DNA of 64,000 bases from Gigaspora rosea (GCA_003550325.1 QKWP01000211.1:292161-356160), one strand, 5' to 3'; shown: positions 1 through 12,098, counted from the first letter of the stretch. Translations and numbers: made by a program. The notes: generated by a model not told the origin, from the letters alone.

Positions 1-440
1 TTTTCTTTCTTTTTTTTTTAGCAAGCATAAGTCCATTTTTTTTTTAGTAAGTGTAAGTTTTGGGGGTTTTTTTTTAGGTTTTTTTTGGTGAGTGTAAGTC
101 AGTTTTTTTTTTAAAAACGTTGTATTTCAAAAAAAGTTAAAAATAGGTGAAAGTTCGATTTAATGAATAAAATATAGCTAACCAAAAAAATTTTTACTAT
201 GATGCTCAAATATAATATAACCTCACATAGATTTTTGGGGTCCTCCTGTTACTAAAAAAACAATTATAATTAAAAGAATATAAGTTTTACTTCTAAATTT
301 TGTAAAAAAATTAATTAGTTTGGACCAAAATCAATTAGAGTATATAATTAGATACAAATAATTTATTAATATATAAAATACTTAGCTAACAAAATTTTTA
401 TAGTTCAAATAATAGTACCAATAGTCTCTCTTTACCTATA
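1..440. other. AT-rich intergenic, no gene seen
   Basis: T-rich tracts at the very start, then AT-rich DNA with no coding signal. A segment near 205-240 (tract with 'cacatagat' followed by a GGGGTCC motif) resembles one near 54.36 kb, so it may be a fragment of a dispersed repeat. Confidence 0.5.
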
Positions 441-886
441 TTAAGGGTAGAGGGTATGTAGATCATTTTTATTAATAAACTAGTTACTAAAAATTTTATA
501 TTTAGAAGAGGTTTTTCTGATTCTAACAGTGGTCGAATCATTAAAATTGGCCTAGTAGAACCTATTATATAGTAGTTTTTATCTTTGTGATCCTATTTTA
601 CTTATTGTTTACACATGATTTGATTGGCCAATTTGTGATCACCCCGCAATAAGACCCTGCTTTCACAAAAGTTAATACTATAAAAACTTTATCAAGTTTT
701 ATTCAAAATTAATAAAATTTATAATATGTGTAATTTTTTATTACAAACAATTTTTACTTAGTACATAAATACAATTTATATAGTAAAAAATTAACTTTTA
801 TATGTAGCAACTTTTAAATTCGCAATAAAAATATTTTTGGTCACTCATTTATTAATAGAAATGATCTACATACCCTCTACCCTTAA
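441..886 (+). mobile_element. TTAA-flanked MITE (piggyBac-like target), copy 1
   Basis: Both ends carry an inverted repeat reading TTAAGGGTAGAGGGTATGTA inward and continuing as GATCATTT. The 446-bp unit has no coding capacity. A second copy lies in opposite orientation at 26265-26765 and shares the interior, including the TTGGCCAATTTGTGATCACC-like segment. TTAA at each end suggests a TTAA target duplication; the second copy supports this through an empty-site comparison. piggyBac-like mobilisation is inferred from the TTAA target only. Confidence 0.8.
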
Positions 887-1347
887 ATCACCAAAAAAAC
901 TTAGCAGATAGGATTGTTAAACCAATTTACAAAATAACAATTCAAAATTGACAAAAGTTATTCAATGCTATTATTTATAAAAACATTCCTTTTAAATAGC
1001 CAAAAACTTCTATTTTCTTGAATTCTTTAATAAACTAGCCCAAATTATTGCCTATCCTCTTCTAAAATATTAAGTAATAAAATTCTTATCAATATCTTTT
1101 CAATTATTTGAATAATAAGTTCAAAGTAATATTATCTCTTACTGATATTACTATTGCTTTAAACAAATAGCAAAAGAATATTCTAAAATTTTATTTACAG
1201 TTTTATAGTACTAAAAGAAGAACAAAAACATATCTTAGATATTATTAACTATTAGCAAATCGTTATACTTCAGTTTTTCTTTAAAAAAAATTCAAAAAAG
1301 TTCTTTAATTAAATTTAGTCTCTATTAATGCTGTTTTTGTATATATA
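887..1347. other. AT-rich intergenic, nothing recognised
   Basis: No open frame, repeat or RNA gene could be supported between the MITE and the left end of the next transposon. Confidence 0.5.
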
Positions 1348-1956
1348 AGGCCATTTGAAGTTAAAGTTTCATTTAATGTTACCCTTCCTCTGCCCTCAAA
1401 GCCCCCCCTTAAATTAAGCAATTAGAGTGGCACCATTAACTGTCGGGCTTGACCAGTTGCATGTGATTACAATTTTCAGGGTACAAAAGTACAGGGGTAA
1501 AGATGATCGATGAGATAATGTTGTGTAATTTAGAAGTCTATGATGACAGACTATTAATGTAATAAAGAAGTTTATTGTATGAATCTATGATGTAATCGTA
1601 CATGAAAAGTAATAAAGTCGATTTGTAAGATTGCACCACACTTTAAATTCTTGTAAATACAGCTGTGTTGGTTATAAAGGATGTTTGTAAAAAGGAAGTT
1701 TGATGAATTGCTAGTGATAAAGTAGAAATTAAAATGGGTGCACTAACGAATAAAATAAATACAAACTATTAAGTAGAATTGTGTATATATATAAACATAT
1801 TACATTCATTAAAACCCATATTAACAATGACAATCTCTAATTACCTACCATAATTAGTTAGAAACCTAAAATTGTGCATATTATGAGTATTACTTAAACT
1901 GATCGAATATAATAACAATAAGTTTTTTTTTTTAGTTTATTAAATTCCGTCAAAAA

Positions 1957-4900
1957 ATGATTTTTCCCTTTGTATCTGTAATAAGAAATAGTAAAACAGT
2001 TCTTTCTTCTGTATTATTTGAAGTTGATAAGAGTTTAACTTTTGAAGATTTACTTTATAATACAGACAGTGACTATGTTTCTGAAGAAGTTGTTAGAGTC
2101 GATATTCAAGTTCGAGGTACAAATGTATGGCATATGGTTGCATCTGGCTTAATTGGAAGTTTAAGAATGTGTATTTGTAAAGAACAAAAATGTATCACAC
2201 ATTAAATTTACAATTCAAAATGAACAGTCAATATTTACTGCAAGTCAAGTTTCCTCCACATCTAATGTTTTTAATGAGATGATGAATGCAGCAGCTAAAA
2301 AAGTTTTACCTTATTCAAAGCCATCAACCAATTGTAATGATCAATTGCATAATAATGTTTTAGAGCTTTTACATAGTAAGAATCTTGGTTGGGAACATGG
2401 GACATAAAATTCAATTGGTATATCATTTATCAATAAACTTGTATCTCTTCTTTATTATTTGGATGACAAGCACAAGACTTTTAAATTACATAGTCTTAAA
2501 ATACCATTATTATTTCTTGAATTACCATTATGTCAAAATAATTCATATTATAAGAATAGAACACATCATAAAACTACATTAAGACGTAAAGAACTAGAAT
2601 TCTGTGCTGATAAACTAGAAGAATGTGTTTTACAACCATGGGCAAGCAAATCTTGTTGGAATGAGGTTATAACTGCAACTTTAGAACTATGTTCAGTAGC
2701 TCGTATATATGCTAATTATTTAGAGTCAGTTAATCAGCATGTTCAGAGAATTCAATCTGCATCTATACCAGCTCGAAGTCCTAAAGAAAATAGTGAGCTT
2801 GAAATGCGATCTTCATGTGCAATAAATACTATACAAGAAGTTTATTTTCCAATTGCTGAACGAATTAGAATAGCAAATGAATATGAAATTATATCACTTG
2901 AAGAATACTTACCCGAAACTAAAGAGAAACGATTTTACTATTTGTCAATTTTTGCTATTGATTTAACAATAATATTATATCGCTATCATCATGGAAATTA
3001 CTTAGGAACATTAAATTTTATTTGGAAAATTTCTGAAAATTTTGAATTACGAGATAAAACAAAACATGCACAGGCAATAATCCGGACACAATCAATGTTA
3101 CCTCAATTCTTTACACGGTATATGAGAAGAAATATATTTGCAAAAGTAAATATTTAATTACATAATTTATATAATTTATAAGCATCAAATTTTTAAATAT
3201 AATTTGCTAATATTTAATTTATAAATAGTTTTCATTAATAACAAAGGTTACACCAAGTATATTACAATATCTTTATTATGACTTAGTTGGTGATTACTTT
3301 CTGCTAAAATAAATCAAAGAATAAGAATGATGCTCGAGCTTGGAGATCCAGAAATCATTACAAATATGCGTATAAATAGTGGATTTAAAGGAACTAAATT
3401 TGATGAATTTTGGGATGAAATAGCATGCTATTTTGAAGAAATTCTTCTATCTGTACAAGAAAGATGCCATGATAATATGCTTTACTTACCAAGCTTTATT
3501 TCTGTCCATGATTTAAGAGAATCAATTATTGAACACATAGAAAATAAATACAATGAGTATCCTCTTTCTGATAAACATTTAGTACCATCTGATCGATGGA
3601 TTTCTTATCAATTTTGTCCAAAAAACCTGGTATAAAACAAGTGCACAATATACAGGGCATTTTCAAATTAAATACATAGTACAAACCTGACAATTAAGGA
3701 AATCTCATGTTGATATGTATTATTGTCAAGCAATTTTCAAATACATTCAACATTTTTTATCAAGATATAAAAAGTATACTTGCTTTATTTTTGCAGATAA
3801 TAAACATAAAATACCAATTGGTGAAGCTGGACCAACTAGCACTGGAGTTCAAAACAAAAAAATGGCAACATTAACTCAAACAGAACTTTTAGCAGCTGAT
3901 CATAATTTTGCAAAACTTTCAATTACTCCTTCTGTATCTTTATTTGCTAAAATTCCAAATGATCCAATCCAATAATTTTATGCTGGACAAGTTTATATTT
4001 CATTAAAAGATACTACATTTCAGGCTAGCTCTGCTCTTAGACATGCTACGGAATTTTATAATTCAATAGAGCAATATTATTTAAGTACTGATTCACTTCC
4101 AGAAATAGTATAATTTATACAGATGGAGGTACTGACCATCGATGTAATTTTGGTTCTGTTCAAGTTTCACTTATTGCACTTTTTTTAAATGGATATTTTG
4201 ATTTAGTTATTGCAGCATGTACAGCATCTTATCCTAGCTGGGCAAATCCTGCTGAACGAATAATGTTTATTCTTAATCTTGGCCTCCAGGGAGTTGCACT
4301 TCAGTGAGAACAAATGTCTAATGAGTCAGAAAATATTTTTCAAAAATTATATACATTAGATTCAATTCGCAAAGAAGCACAAAAAATTCTATCTTAAAAT
4401 GTGAATTATAAATTTCAATTGATAAAGTACAAAATATTTTATTTGATCGAATTAGACAGTTAAAATTGTATGATGATTACTTTGAAATAAATAATCCAGC
4501 ATTAGAAGAAGAAATTGATGAATTTTTTGAAGTAATAATTTTTTATTTTAATTTATAATTTATATTATTTATTTATACTTAATTATTTTATTATAAAAGA
4601 TAATAGCCCGAATTGATACTGAATTAGATAAATCTATGACTACGATGAATCAATTACAAAAAAGAAAACTTTATCAAAACTTTATTAAAAGCCATTGCCG
4701 TGTTAGAAATTATATGTTTCAAGTATTATTAATATAATAAATTATTACTAATTTTACTAATTATATTATAACTAATTAATATTACTACCAATAAAGAAAT
4801 AAATAAAAAAAAACCAGGTCAATTTATTAATTCAAAAATTCGATATACAATTTTATGTGAACACTGTGGTAAAATGCGATGTGTTTATAGTAATACCAAT

Positions 4901-5300
4901 TTAACAAATGAAGAAGAAGTCAAATTTCAATCTACACTTGATGGTTTGTATTATACATATAGATCACAATTGTTACCAGAAGATCATGAACTTTCAGATC
5001 AAATAAGTGTTAGATTAAATCTTACATGTGATTCTCCAATTGAAGCAACATATTTTTCATGCCGACTTAAAAAATTTGATGTTTGTTATTGGTGTGGAGA
5101 ATCTGAAAGTCTTATAGAACTATTAGATATACTAAAAATGAATAGAAAATTATATATCCATTATGTGGATTTTGCAAAAATAATGGAAAAACATAGCATA
5201 AAAGAACACAAAAAAATTTATTTCATCAAATAATGATAGTGATGAAGGAAATAATGAAGGCAGTAAAAACAAAAAAGGCAAAAAAAGAAAGTCTTAGTTA
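1957..5300 (+). pseudogene. Broken DDE-type transposase with C-terminal Cys-rich region
   Basis: Coding pieces lie at 1957-2205, about 2350-3145, 3247-3635, 3715-4400, 4440-4730 and 4800-5280, with several in-frame stops and frameshifts. Three plausible GT..AG introns are visible (about 3146-3246, 4532-4599, 4723-4796). Three acidic blocks fit a DDE core: ADNKHKIPIGE (about 3805), YTDGGTDHRCNFGS (about 4115) and WANPAERIM (about 4240). The last exon has a CxxC pair (CEHCGK), a YWCGES motif and, after a frameshift at about 5160, a CGFCKNNGK block, which together suggest a zinc-binding tail. The acidic blocks and zinc tail resemble transposase-like hypothetical proteins of invertebrates and mycorrhizal fungi, but I cannot name the family. 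It cannot encode an active protein in this state. Confidence 0.65.
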
Positions 5301-5518
5301 TTGTAACCCAATTTTTTTAATTGATTGCCAATAGATTATTTAGCACAGATGTCAATATTTAAACCAATTCGTTACTTCTTGGGTATTTTGCTTGAGTTGA
5401 AATGCTGCAATAGCACACTATAACAACTATATTATATATTAAATAAATTTAAATAAATTTTATATTTGAATGCTAATTAGATTATATAAAACTTTAAATT
5501 AATTTGCTCAATAAAATG

Positions 5519-5606
5519 AATTTAGGTTCATGTGAACCTGATTTAGGTGATTTGAACCTAATTTAGGTTCATTTTAACCTGGTTTAGGTTTATTTGAACC
5601 TCGTTT
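5519..5606. repeat. ~21-bp tandem quasi-palindrome array
   Basis: Four units alternate TTTAGGTTCA with TGAACCT, each unit being nearly its own reverse complement. The array sits about 90 bp inside the right end of the DDE element, where transposase-binding sites would be expected. That role is inference. Confidence 0.7.
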
Positions 5607-5696
5607 AATTTTAATGTTTGTTTAATTTTTTTTCCCACCCCCTGTACAAATTTCAAAAAAAATAACGTTAAACGAAACTTTAACTGCAAACGGTCT

Positions 5697-6064
5697 AACA
5701 GATAAATCTTCATTTAAGGTTAAAATAAAAAAGAATCTTAAAAACAAATATCCAAATATAATTCAAATTTACTGCTATTTCTACTCTTTTAATCTAATTG
5801 CCAAAGATATATTTTTTACCAACTTTTATTCACGGTTATTAAAAATAACCAAAACCTTATTAACTTTTTATATCTTTTTATATTTGGCTTAGAATACTAC
5901 AAGATTAGCAAAACCAAGAAGGCAGCTCATTCTCTTTTAATATTTTGTAAAACAAAATAGTGCTCTCTTACAAAAGTTTGTTTGGGTGTAAAAGCCTTCA
6001 AATAAAAATTTTATTAATGTATTAATTTTAGTAAAACTAACAATTATCCTATAATTAAAGCAAA
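5697..6064. other. AT-rich, nothing recognised
   Basis: Spacer between two decayed transposons; no supported feature. Confidence 0.5.
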
Positions 6065-6990
6065 GATTTAGATATTGTTAGAACTTGGCATTATTTTACT
6101 AACAATGGCATATTAGTTACAGTGCTTATTCCTATCATAGATGCTATTGGTTGTCTTGAATCAAAAACAACTATATTAGCTAATATGTTTTAAGAATTTT
6201 TAAATATTTATTTTACTATTTTAAGAGCTAATATTGCAATTAATGGTCTCAAGGATCATGCATTAGTGGCTAATAACAAATGAGCACACAAGTTCTTTGA
6301 TAATGTTTATTTATTGCTCTTTTACTGTATCTGTATTATCAAAAGAGTTGCAATATCAAAAAAATGTCTGGTAATTTAATAATTAGAGCTTTGTTGGAAT
6401 TAGCAAAAGCTTTAGTTTTAATAAAAGAAACAACTCTTTTATTTGCCAAAATATTGGCATATTAATTCTAGAACCTTCTGAAAACAATTTTCTGGAGATT
6501 CTCTACTTTTATAACAATTTTTTTAAAAATATTTTCAATTGTTCCACATGCAGCAGCTGTTAAACATCTATTTTTTCTAGCTTGAGTTTCTAGCTTGGGA
6601 CTAGTAAAAACAAAATCTCAAAACAGAATGTTTACTAATTTAATGAGAATGCTTGGAATGCTTTGCCATAATCTTCAACAAAAACTATTAGGATCTAAAA
6701 TATCAAAAAAAGACTAAAGATCTAATCTTATCTATGAATCTGACAAATACTAAAATTTAGGTATGAATCTTTTTGAGAAAAAAGAATTCAAAGAGCCTCT
6801 AGAATTTGAAGTTAAAGCAGTAAATATTGCTATAAATAATGAGTTAGTAATAGATAAATTCTTTAATATTGTTACATATTTATAAAGAGCAAAAAGTTAT
6901 TAATGAAAGTTCAATGTTTTATATTCAAAATTCTAATAGTACTGAAATTGGTCAAGTAATAGTATTTTTTTCTAAAATTTAATAAAATTG
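6065..6990 (+). pseudogene. hAT transposase C-terminal remnant
   Basis: Translation from about 6067 gives TWHYFTNNGILVTVLIP followed by IDAIGCLESKTT and ANIAINGLKDHA, broken by stops. Further on (about 6538-6625) comes VPHAAA, then a degraded LFS-like block and SSLGLVKTKSQNRM. This last part matches the hAT dimerisation signature, where an intact member reads roughly PHAAAxERLFSxLG. The N-terminal half (BED finger, first two catalytic Asp regions) is absent. No terminal repeats were found, so the parent element cannot be bounded. It lacks any intact frame longer than about 60 codons. Confidence 0.7.
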
Positions 6991-7282
6991 TTATTAATAG
7001 TAGTTGTAGCATATATTACATATATAGCAGATATAGACTATTACATTTGTGAAAAATCAAAATATATAAAAGCAGCTAATATGGACCCAAGTTCAATATC
7101 AAGTCTTCATACTCTTTCAATAATAAAATACAACTATTTACAACACAAATTAAACAATTACTAGTATCCTTATATACTTTTAATTATAGTCTCTTTCGTA
7201 ATTGCTTGTTAAGTTTTGTAAAAACGCTCTATCAACTTAGATAAATCACAGTAACAAAGTAAAATTATACAAAGTATTCACT
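6991..7282. other. AT-rich, nothing recognised
   Basis: No supported feature between the hAT remnant and the split MITE. Confidence 0.4.
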
Positions 7283-7337
7283 GTCATGGTCAGAGGTAGT
7301 AATCACGTCTATATATTATATTAATTAAAATAGGGTA

Positions 7338-8097
7338 CTGCTATTTACACCATGGTTTTAGCTATTTGCACTATGGATTTCATGTAACATTAGATCATCA
7401 ATCAACCTTTTCTATTTGCACCATTATATTGTTATACGAAAATTAAAAAATCTTATTTTGCACCCCTATATATTGTTAATCTACAAAAAAAGGCGAGTTT
7501 TTATTGGTCAACATGAAATAGTCCAAAGTTATACAAAATTGCAAAAATCTGGCCCGCATTATGTTAAGGCCTTAAAAAATTAGGGTAAGAATTGGCCCGC
7601 ATTATAAAATTAGAGTTAGAGTTGGCCCGCATTATAAAATTAGATTAGCAGGCCTACTAGATTAGGTTACCAAAATAAGACTTGTGTAATATTACACAAT
7701 ATTAACAGTACGAATAACTGTTAATCTACAAAAAAATGAGAGTTTTTATTGGTGCAACATGAAAATAGTCCAAAGTTACACAAACTTGCAAAAATCTGGC
7801 CCGCATTATGTTAAGGCCTTAAAAAATTAGGTAAGTGTTGGCCTGAATTATGAAATTAGGGTTAGAGTTGGCCCGCATTATAAAATTAGATTAGCAGATC
7901 TACTATATTACCAAAACAAGATTTGTGTAATGTTACATAACATTAACGACGCAAATAACTGTTAATCTACAAAAAAAGGTGAGTTTTTATTGGTGCAACA
8001 TATATTACCATGGTGCAAATAGAAAAGTTGATTGATGATCTAATATTATATGAAATCCATGGTGCAAATAGCAAAAACCATGGTGTGTAAATAGCAG
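7338..8097. mobile_element. 760-bp MITE nested in the Harbinger-like MITE
   Basis: The left end CTGCTATTTACACCATGG and the right end are inverted copies over roughly 80 bp, including the tract covering ATTAGATCATCAATCAAC. The interior holds a tandem duplication. There is no open frame. The related element at 57809-58378 has ends of the same type (CTATTTCCACYATAG). The target duplication is unclear. Confidence 0.75.
7477..7990 (+). repeat. Tandem ~245-bp duplication inside the MITE
   Basis: Two near-complete units begin GTTAATCTACAAAAAAA and a third is cut off after the first 40 or so bases. Each unit contains several GGCCCGCATTAT motifs and ends in a segment matching TTACCAAAATAAGACTTGTG. 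That segment recurs near 50.70 and 52.80 kb and, inverted, near 57.95 and 58.20 kb. Confidence 0.85.
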
Positions 8098-8177
8098 AAT
8101 TAAATAAAGTGATCATACTATACATGGATAGAGGTGGCTACTAAATAAAAAATATTACATGATAAATAGCATGCCCC

Positions 8178-8903
8178 TTAATTAGTTTGTATATTAAATA
8201 AAATTAAAATTTTTTTACAAATTATTATTTCTCAATATACACATTATTTCAAATTATAGTATAAAAAAAAATTAGCATAAAATCCAAATTTATTAAAAAA
8301 TAAATCTTGAGCTTACATTTAATTTTTGTATTAATATATTATAAATCAGGTTCCTAAAATTTATCTTTAAAAAAGAATATAATTCTAATAAAGTTAGTGA
8401 CATTAATTATACTAGTTGGTTTTGTTAGAACTATGTTCTTTTAAAAAAACAGAGCCATAATTCTTCAATAGTTGACAACTTTAACTTTATACAAGATTTA
8501 GTAGCTAGCTTTTATAATAGTTACATTTGTTATTTAAAAAAAAACTACAAGTTAAAAAAATTTACTATATAGTATATTGAAGTTTAAACTTATAATATTG
8601 CAAATATATAATTACAACCTATTATAATATCATTAAAGTATTATTAATATTTAATATTGTACATAAGTAATAGTATGTATAACATTGGGTGGCATGTTAT
8701 GGCATGCTCAAACAAATAGCATACCACATAGCATGCTATTTGGCTAAATCTATGCCAGACTCTTTTACAAACTAGATATTATCCAAGTAGGTCTTTGAGT
8801 GGGTCTGAACCTATATCAATTTTGATAAAACAAAGGTCTATACTTGGTCTGTTAATAAACTAAACTGGATTCAAGACAGATCCAAATCTTTTGCAGAACG
8901 CTT
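8178..8903. other. AT-rich intergenic, nothing recognised
   Basis: No coding or RNA signal. A short run with repeated GGCATGC and GCATGCTATTTGG motifs lies near 8690-8745. Confidence 0.4.
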
Positions 8904-9507
8904 CTTGGAATCAAAAAAAAGAATATAAGAATTAGCAAATTCACTATTATATAAAGATTATAGAAAAATACTATCAAATGAATAATTATAATTTGTACAG
9001 AATTTTATTATAACTATTGACTTTGGGTTCTTAAGTAAAATTGTTAATTGTTTTTTGGCTCAAATAAAATGCTAGTTTTTTAAAATATGTTTTATTATAC
9101 CAGGCACGGAGTGATATGTAATATTACAAAGTATATGGTTACTGAGACATTTTTAATGGCGTACGTCCGCAAAATCTCATACTTGATTGGGCATTGTGCT
9201 AAATGCAGTAAAAACGTGAATTTTTGCACTTAAACATCACGTTATGCATCACATAGTACTATATTTATCTATTGTATGAGAATTGATTAACCAAACATTG
9301 TTTAAAGTATCACTATAAAAAATGGCCTTTTTTTTTATTATTGTCTTTCGAAATTGCACTAACCAAATATGTCTATATTACAAAATGCATTGACACGTGT
9401 TTCTTATATTGTAATAATCCGGTCTGATATACCGGAGTTAAATAGTATGCATTATTGAAACACGAAATATGCACCCGGAAATAGCAAATAATATTGCGCT
9501 GGGAGAT

Positions 9508-9792
9508 CAACGTAAGCAGTTGAGTTTGTGCGAAATAGCGCTGGTCGGTGGGTTTCTGTCTGCGTAATACAGGCTGTCCGTTAATATGATGTGACATTGG
9601 ATATTCACTAGTTATAATTATGAAAATGGCAGGTTCAAGTTGACTGTTATTTATAGATTTATGTGCTATTAAACTGAAATGGGATATGCTCCTAGAAAAA
9701 GCAGTAATACAGTACCAAGAAATAACCGTAAGTAGTTGAGTTTGTGTGGCTTAGCGCTGGCTGGTGGTTTCCCACCTATATAATGCAGGCTG
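9508..9792 (+). repeat. Diverged ~70-bp direct repeat in a GC-richer patch
   Basis: Copies at about 9508-9577 and 9722-9792 share CGTAAGNAGTTGAGTTTGTG and a following AGCGCTGGNNGGTGG block. The patch is clearly less AT-rich than its surroundings. Function unknown. Confidence 0.6.
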
Positions 9793-9967
9793 GTCATCAG
9801 TATGAATTTGATATTGACACTTGGGTTAGTGCGACTTAGTGCTGTATTCTGCTGGCTAATTGCAAATTGACACTCACAGATATCTATGAAACTGACCAGA
9901 TTCCTTGCAGGGAGGGTTGGGTCATCTGTTGCAGCTGAATGAGCAATCGTTGGTGAATTTCACAGGA

Positions 9968-10198
9968 GGATCACCAAAATTCCGGGTCGGATGCATCGGA
10001 TCTAGATCAGCATTTAGCCCCAGTTGTTAGCAAGTTCTATAGCAAAATCATCAGTTGGGCATTTTTTACTTAATGAATGGATATGATTTATTAGTAAAAT
10101 TTTTATGATCTTGGGGCAAAATTGATCAATTCCGATCCAATCGACCATAATTCTGATGCACACTAAAGCATTCCGACACGGAATTTTGTGACCCCCTG
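9968..10198 (-). mobile_element. MITE with TCACCAAAATTCCGGGTC ends, copy 1
   Basis: The left end GATCACCAAAATTCCGGGTC and the right end (inverted, GGTCACAAAATTCCGTGTC) flank a 230-bp unit. The reverse complement of the interior is shared with copies just upstream of both protease genes (29348-29560 and 37948-38150), including TTTTACTAATNAAATCATAT. Confidence 0.75.
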
Positions 10199-10720
10199 TA
10201 TGAGTTATCATTGGCACAAGGCCCACTTACATTTCCTACAGATTTATTCGCGTTTTATTGTTTTTATTATTTCACGATAATACAATAATCATATAAGATT
10301 TCACTATTTCACAACTAAGCTTCATTCTGTTGTATTATAATTATCGAAATTACAATAAATTTTCGGTAATAAAAAGTAGTTTTTGATAATAATATTTTCA
10401 GCCATTATATCACTTCGATATAATCATGTACTGGCCAAAAATTTTTATCGAAAACTATATATTTATTACCGAAAATAATTAGCAATGATCACAATATTCA
10501 TCACATGTCCTACTAATTTTCAAATCAGCCATATCTGAATTTGATACAAAATTTAACTATCTATATCAGAGTTATTCAACCTTTCTTCCCTATAAATGTG
10601 AAATAAATCCCAAAAGTGTAATTTCAAATTTTAATCAAATTAAGCTTAATTCTGGCCATTATTTAAGCAATGTCCCTAGACGTTATTTGCTTATACAGTT
10701 TATCATCCGTGCCTGGTTTA

Positions 10721-10737
10721 GCGCGACTGCGTCGCGC
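10721..10737. repeat. GC-only hairpin in AT-rich DNA
   Basis: GCGCGAC, a three-base loop TGC and GTCGCGC form a perfect 7-bp stem four bases after the inner inverted end at 10706-10717. It resembles the subterminal hairpin of rolling-circle elements, but no CTRR end follows at the expected spacing. Confidence 0.7.
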
Positions 10738-11229
10738 AGCTACTTATTTTCTTAATAAAATTTTCAATACAATAAAAAGATTTTTCAAAATATATATAAA
10801 GAAAACAAATAAAATTAAAAAAAGCTATCAAATAAAAATTGTGATTTGCACAAAATTTTATTATTACAATTGACTTTGGCTTTTAAGCAAATTTGTTTTT
10901 TGGCTCAAAAAAATACTAGTTTTTTAAGATATATTTTATTAGTTTCTTAGTAAAATTTTTCACTATGATAAAAAAACTTTTTAAATTATATAAAAAAAAT
11001 GAATAGTTTGTATAATAGTAAATTTGCTAATCCTTATGTTCTCTTATTTGATTCCAAGTATTTTGAGATTCACTAAGCTGATTTGATGATTAAACTACTA
11101 TTAGAATTAGGGTTGTATTAGTCCCGCAAAAGACCAGTCCCAGACCAGTCCCAGACCAGGACTGATAGGGACTGAGAACAGTTGCAAGGACCAGTCTGGG
11201 ACTAGTCTTTGCAACAGTCCTTATAATAA

Positions 11230-11810
11230 ATTACTATATGCACTTTATATCAACAAAATTTGCAAACCAATTATATCGATAGTAATCATCTAATTATCAT
11301 CGATATATAACCCACTATCAATTAAAAATAATAGTGATAGATAACGATATATGATAATAATTTGCAAATTTTAGCTAAATTTTAAACCTGATTTAACTAA
11401 CAATATAATTAATCAAATTTTTATTGTAAATATTATCGATATTAGACTATAACATACTAAAATTTTAGCAAATTTGATCTGGTAGTTCTTGAGTAATTGC
11501 TTGTATATGTTTTGTTAAAAAAATTGACTATATGGTATGCAAGCAATTACTCAAGAACTACCAAGTCAAATTTGCTGAAATTTTAGTATGTTATAGTTTG
11601 ATATCGATACTATTTATAGTAAAAATTTGAGTTAATTATAATTGTTAGTTATCGAGAAAATCAGGTTTAAAATTTAGCTAAAATTTGCGAAAATTTTTAT
11701 TAATTGAATTTTTATATTATCAATTATTACTAATTAAAATCGATATATATCAATAATCAATTATAATCAATTATATTAGTATTGATTAATAACCCCTCAA
11801 ACAATTATAA
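11230..11810. repeat. Long foldback near the left end of hAT A
   Basis: Arms of at least 170 bp, centred near 11530, are near-complementary. The best part is 11445-11520 against 11538-11612, sharing GTAGTTCTTGAGTAATTGCT. Similarity fades outward towards 11230 and 11810. Confidence 0.8.
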
Positions 11811-11825
11811 TCGATTAAAATTAGC

Positions 11826-12098
11826 TGTGTATTGTTATTACTTGTTTTATCTTGGCTGTGTTTTATTTATTACTTGTTTTATCTGTTAGCCTTTGTATTG
11901 TTTATTACTTGTTTTATCTTGGCCATGTATTATTTATTACTTGTTTTATCTGTTAGCCTTTGTATTGTTTAATACTTGTTTTATCTTGACCATGTATTAT
12001 TTATTACTTGTTTTATCTGTTAGTCTTTGTATTGTTTATTACTTGTTTTATCTTAGCTGTGTATTATTTATTACTTGTTTTATCTGTTAGCCTTTATT
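11826..12098 (+). repeat. ~65-bp minisatellite (TTATTACTTGTTTTATCT)
   Basis: About four units, each made of two ~33-bp half-units that alternate CTTGGC- and CTGTTAGCC-type endings. The open frame seen through it is a by-product of the repeat. Confidence 0.9.

Larger units (their letters stand above)
1348..5696 (+). mobile_element. Decayed DDE-type DNA transposon with ~35-bp inverted ends
   Basis: The left end (about 1349-1383) and right end (about 5660-5696) are inverted copies of each other, sharing the core GTTAAAGTTTC with about 28 of 35 positions alike. Between them lies a broken, intron-bearing transposase on the plus strand and, near the right end, an array of AGGTTCA/TGAACCT repeats. 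I see no clear target duplication and do not name the superfamily. The exact ends are uncertain by a few bases. Confidence 0.6.
7283..8177. mobile_element. Harbinger-like MITE, split by a younger insertion
   Basis: Sequence at about 7283-7330 and 8098-8177 joins into a unit colinear with the uninterrupted copy at 35206-35372. The right end reads ATAAATAGCATGCCCC followed by TTA. The left end is degraded. The 7338-8097 element interrupts it. Confidence 0.65.
8904..11069. mobile_element. 2.2-kb inverted-repeat element, non-coding
   Basis: The first and last roughly 47 bp are inverted copies beginning CTTGGAATCAAA and running through TTAGCAAATT.ACTATTAT, with about 40 of 47 positions alike. A second, inner inverted pair, ACCAGGCACGGA at 9099-9110 and its complement at 10706-10717, suggests an older or nested element. 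About 100 bp near 8990-9090 recur directly at about 10830-10930. No credible gene lies inside; the short frames at 9373-9597 and 10670-10873 match nothing I recognise. Confidence 0.6.

Noticed and set aside
10721..10737. Helitron 3' terminus
   Set aside because: A good hairpin, but no CTRR end at the right distance on either strand and no matching TC start found.
11893..12090. Small hydrophobic repeat protein
   Set aside because: The frame is created by a TTATTACTTGTTTTATC minisatellite.
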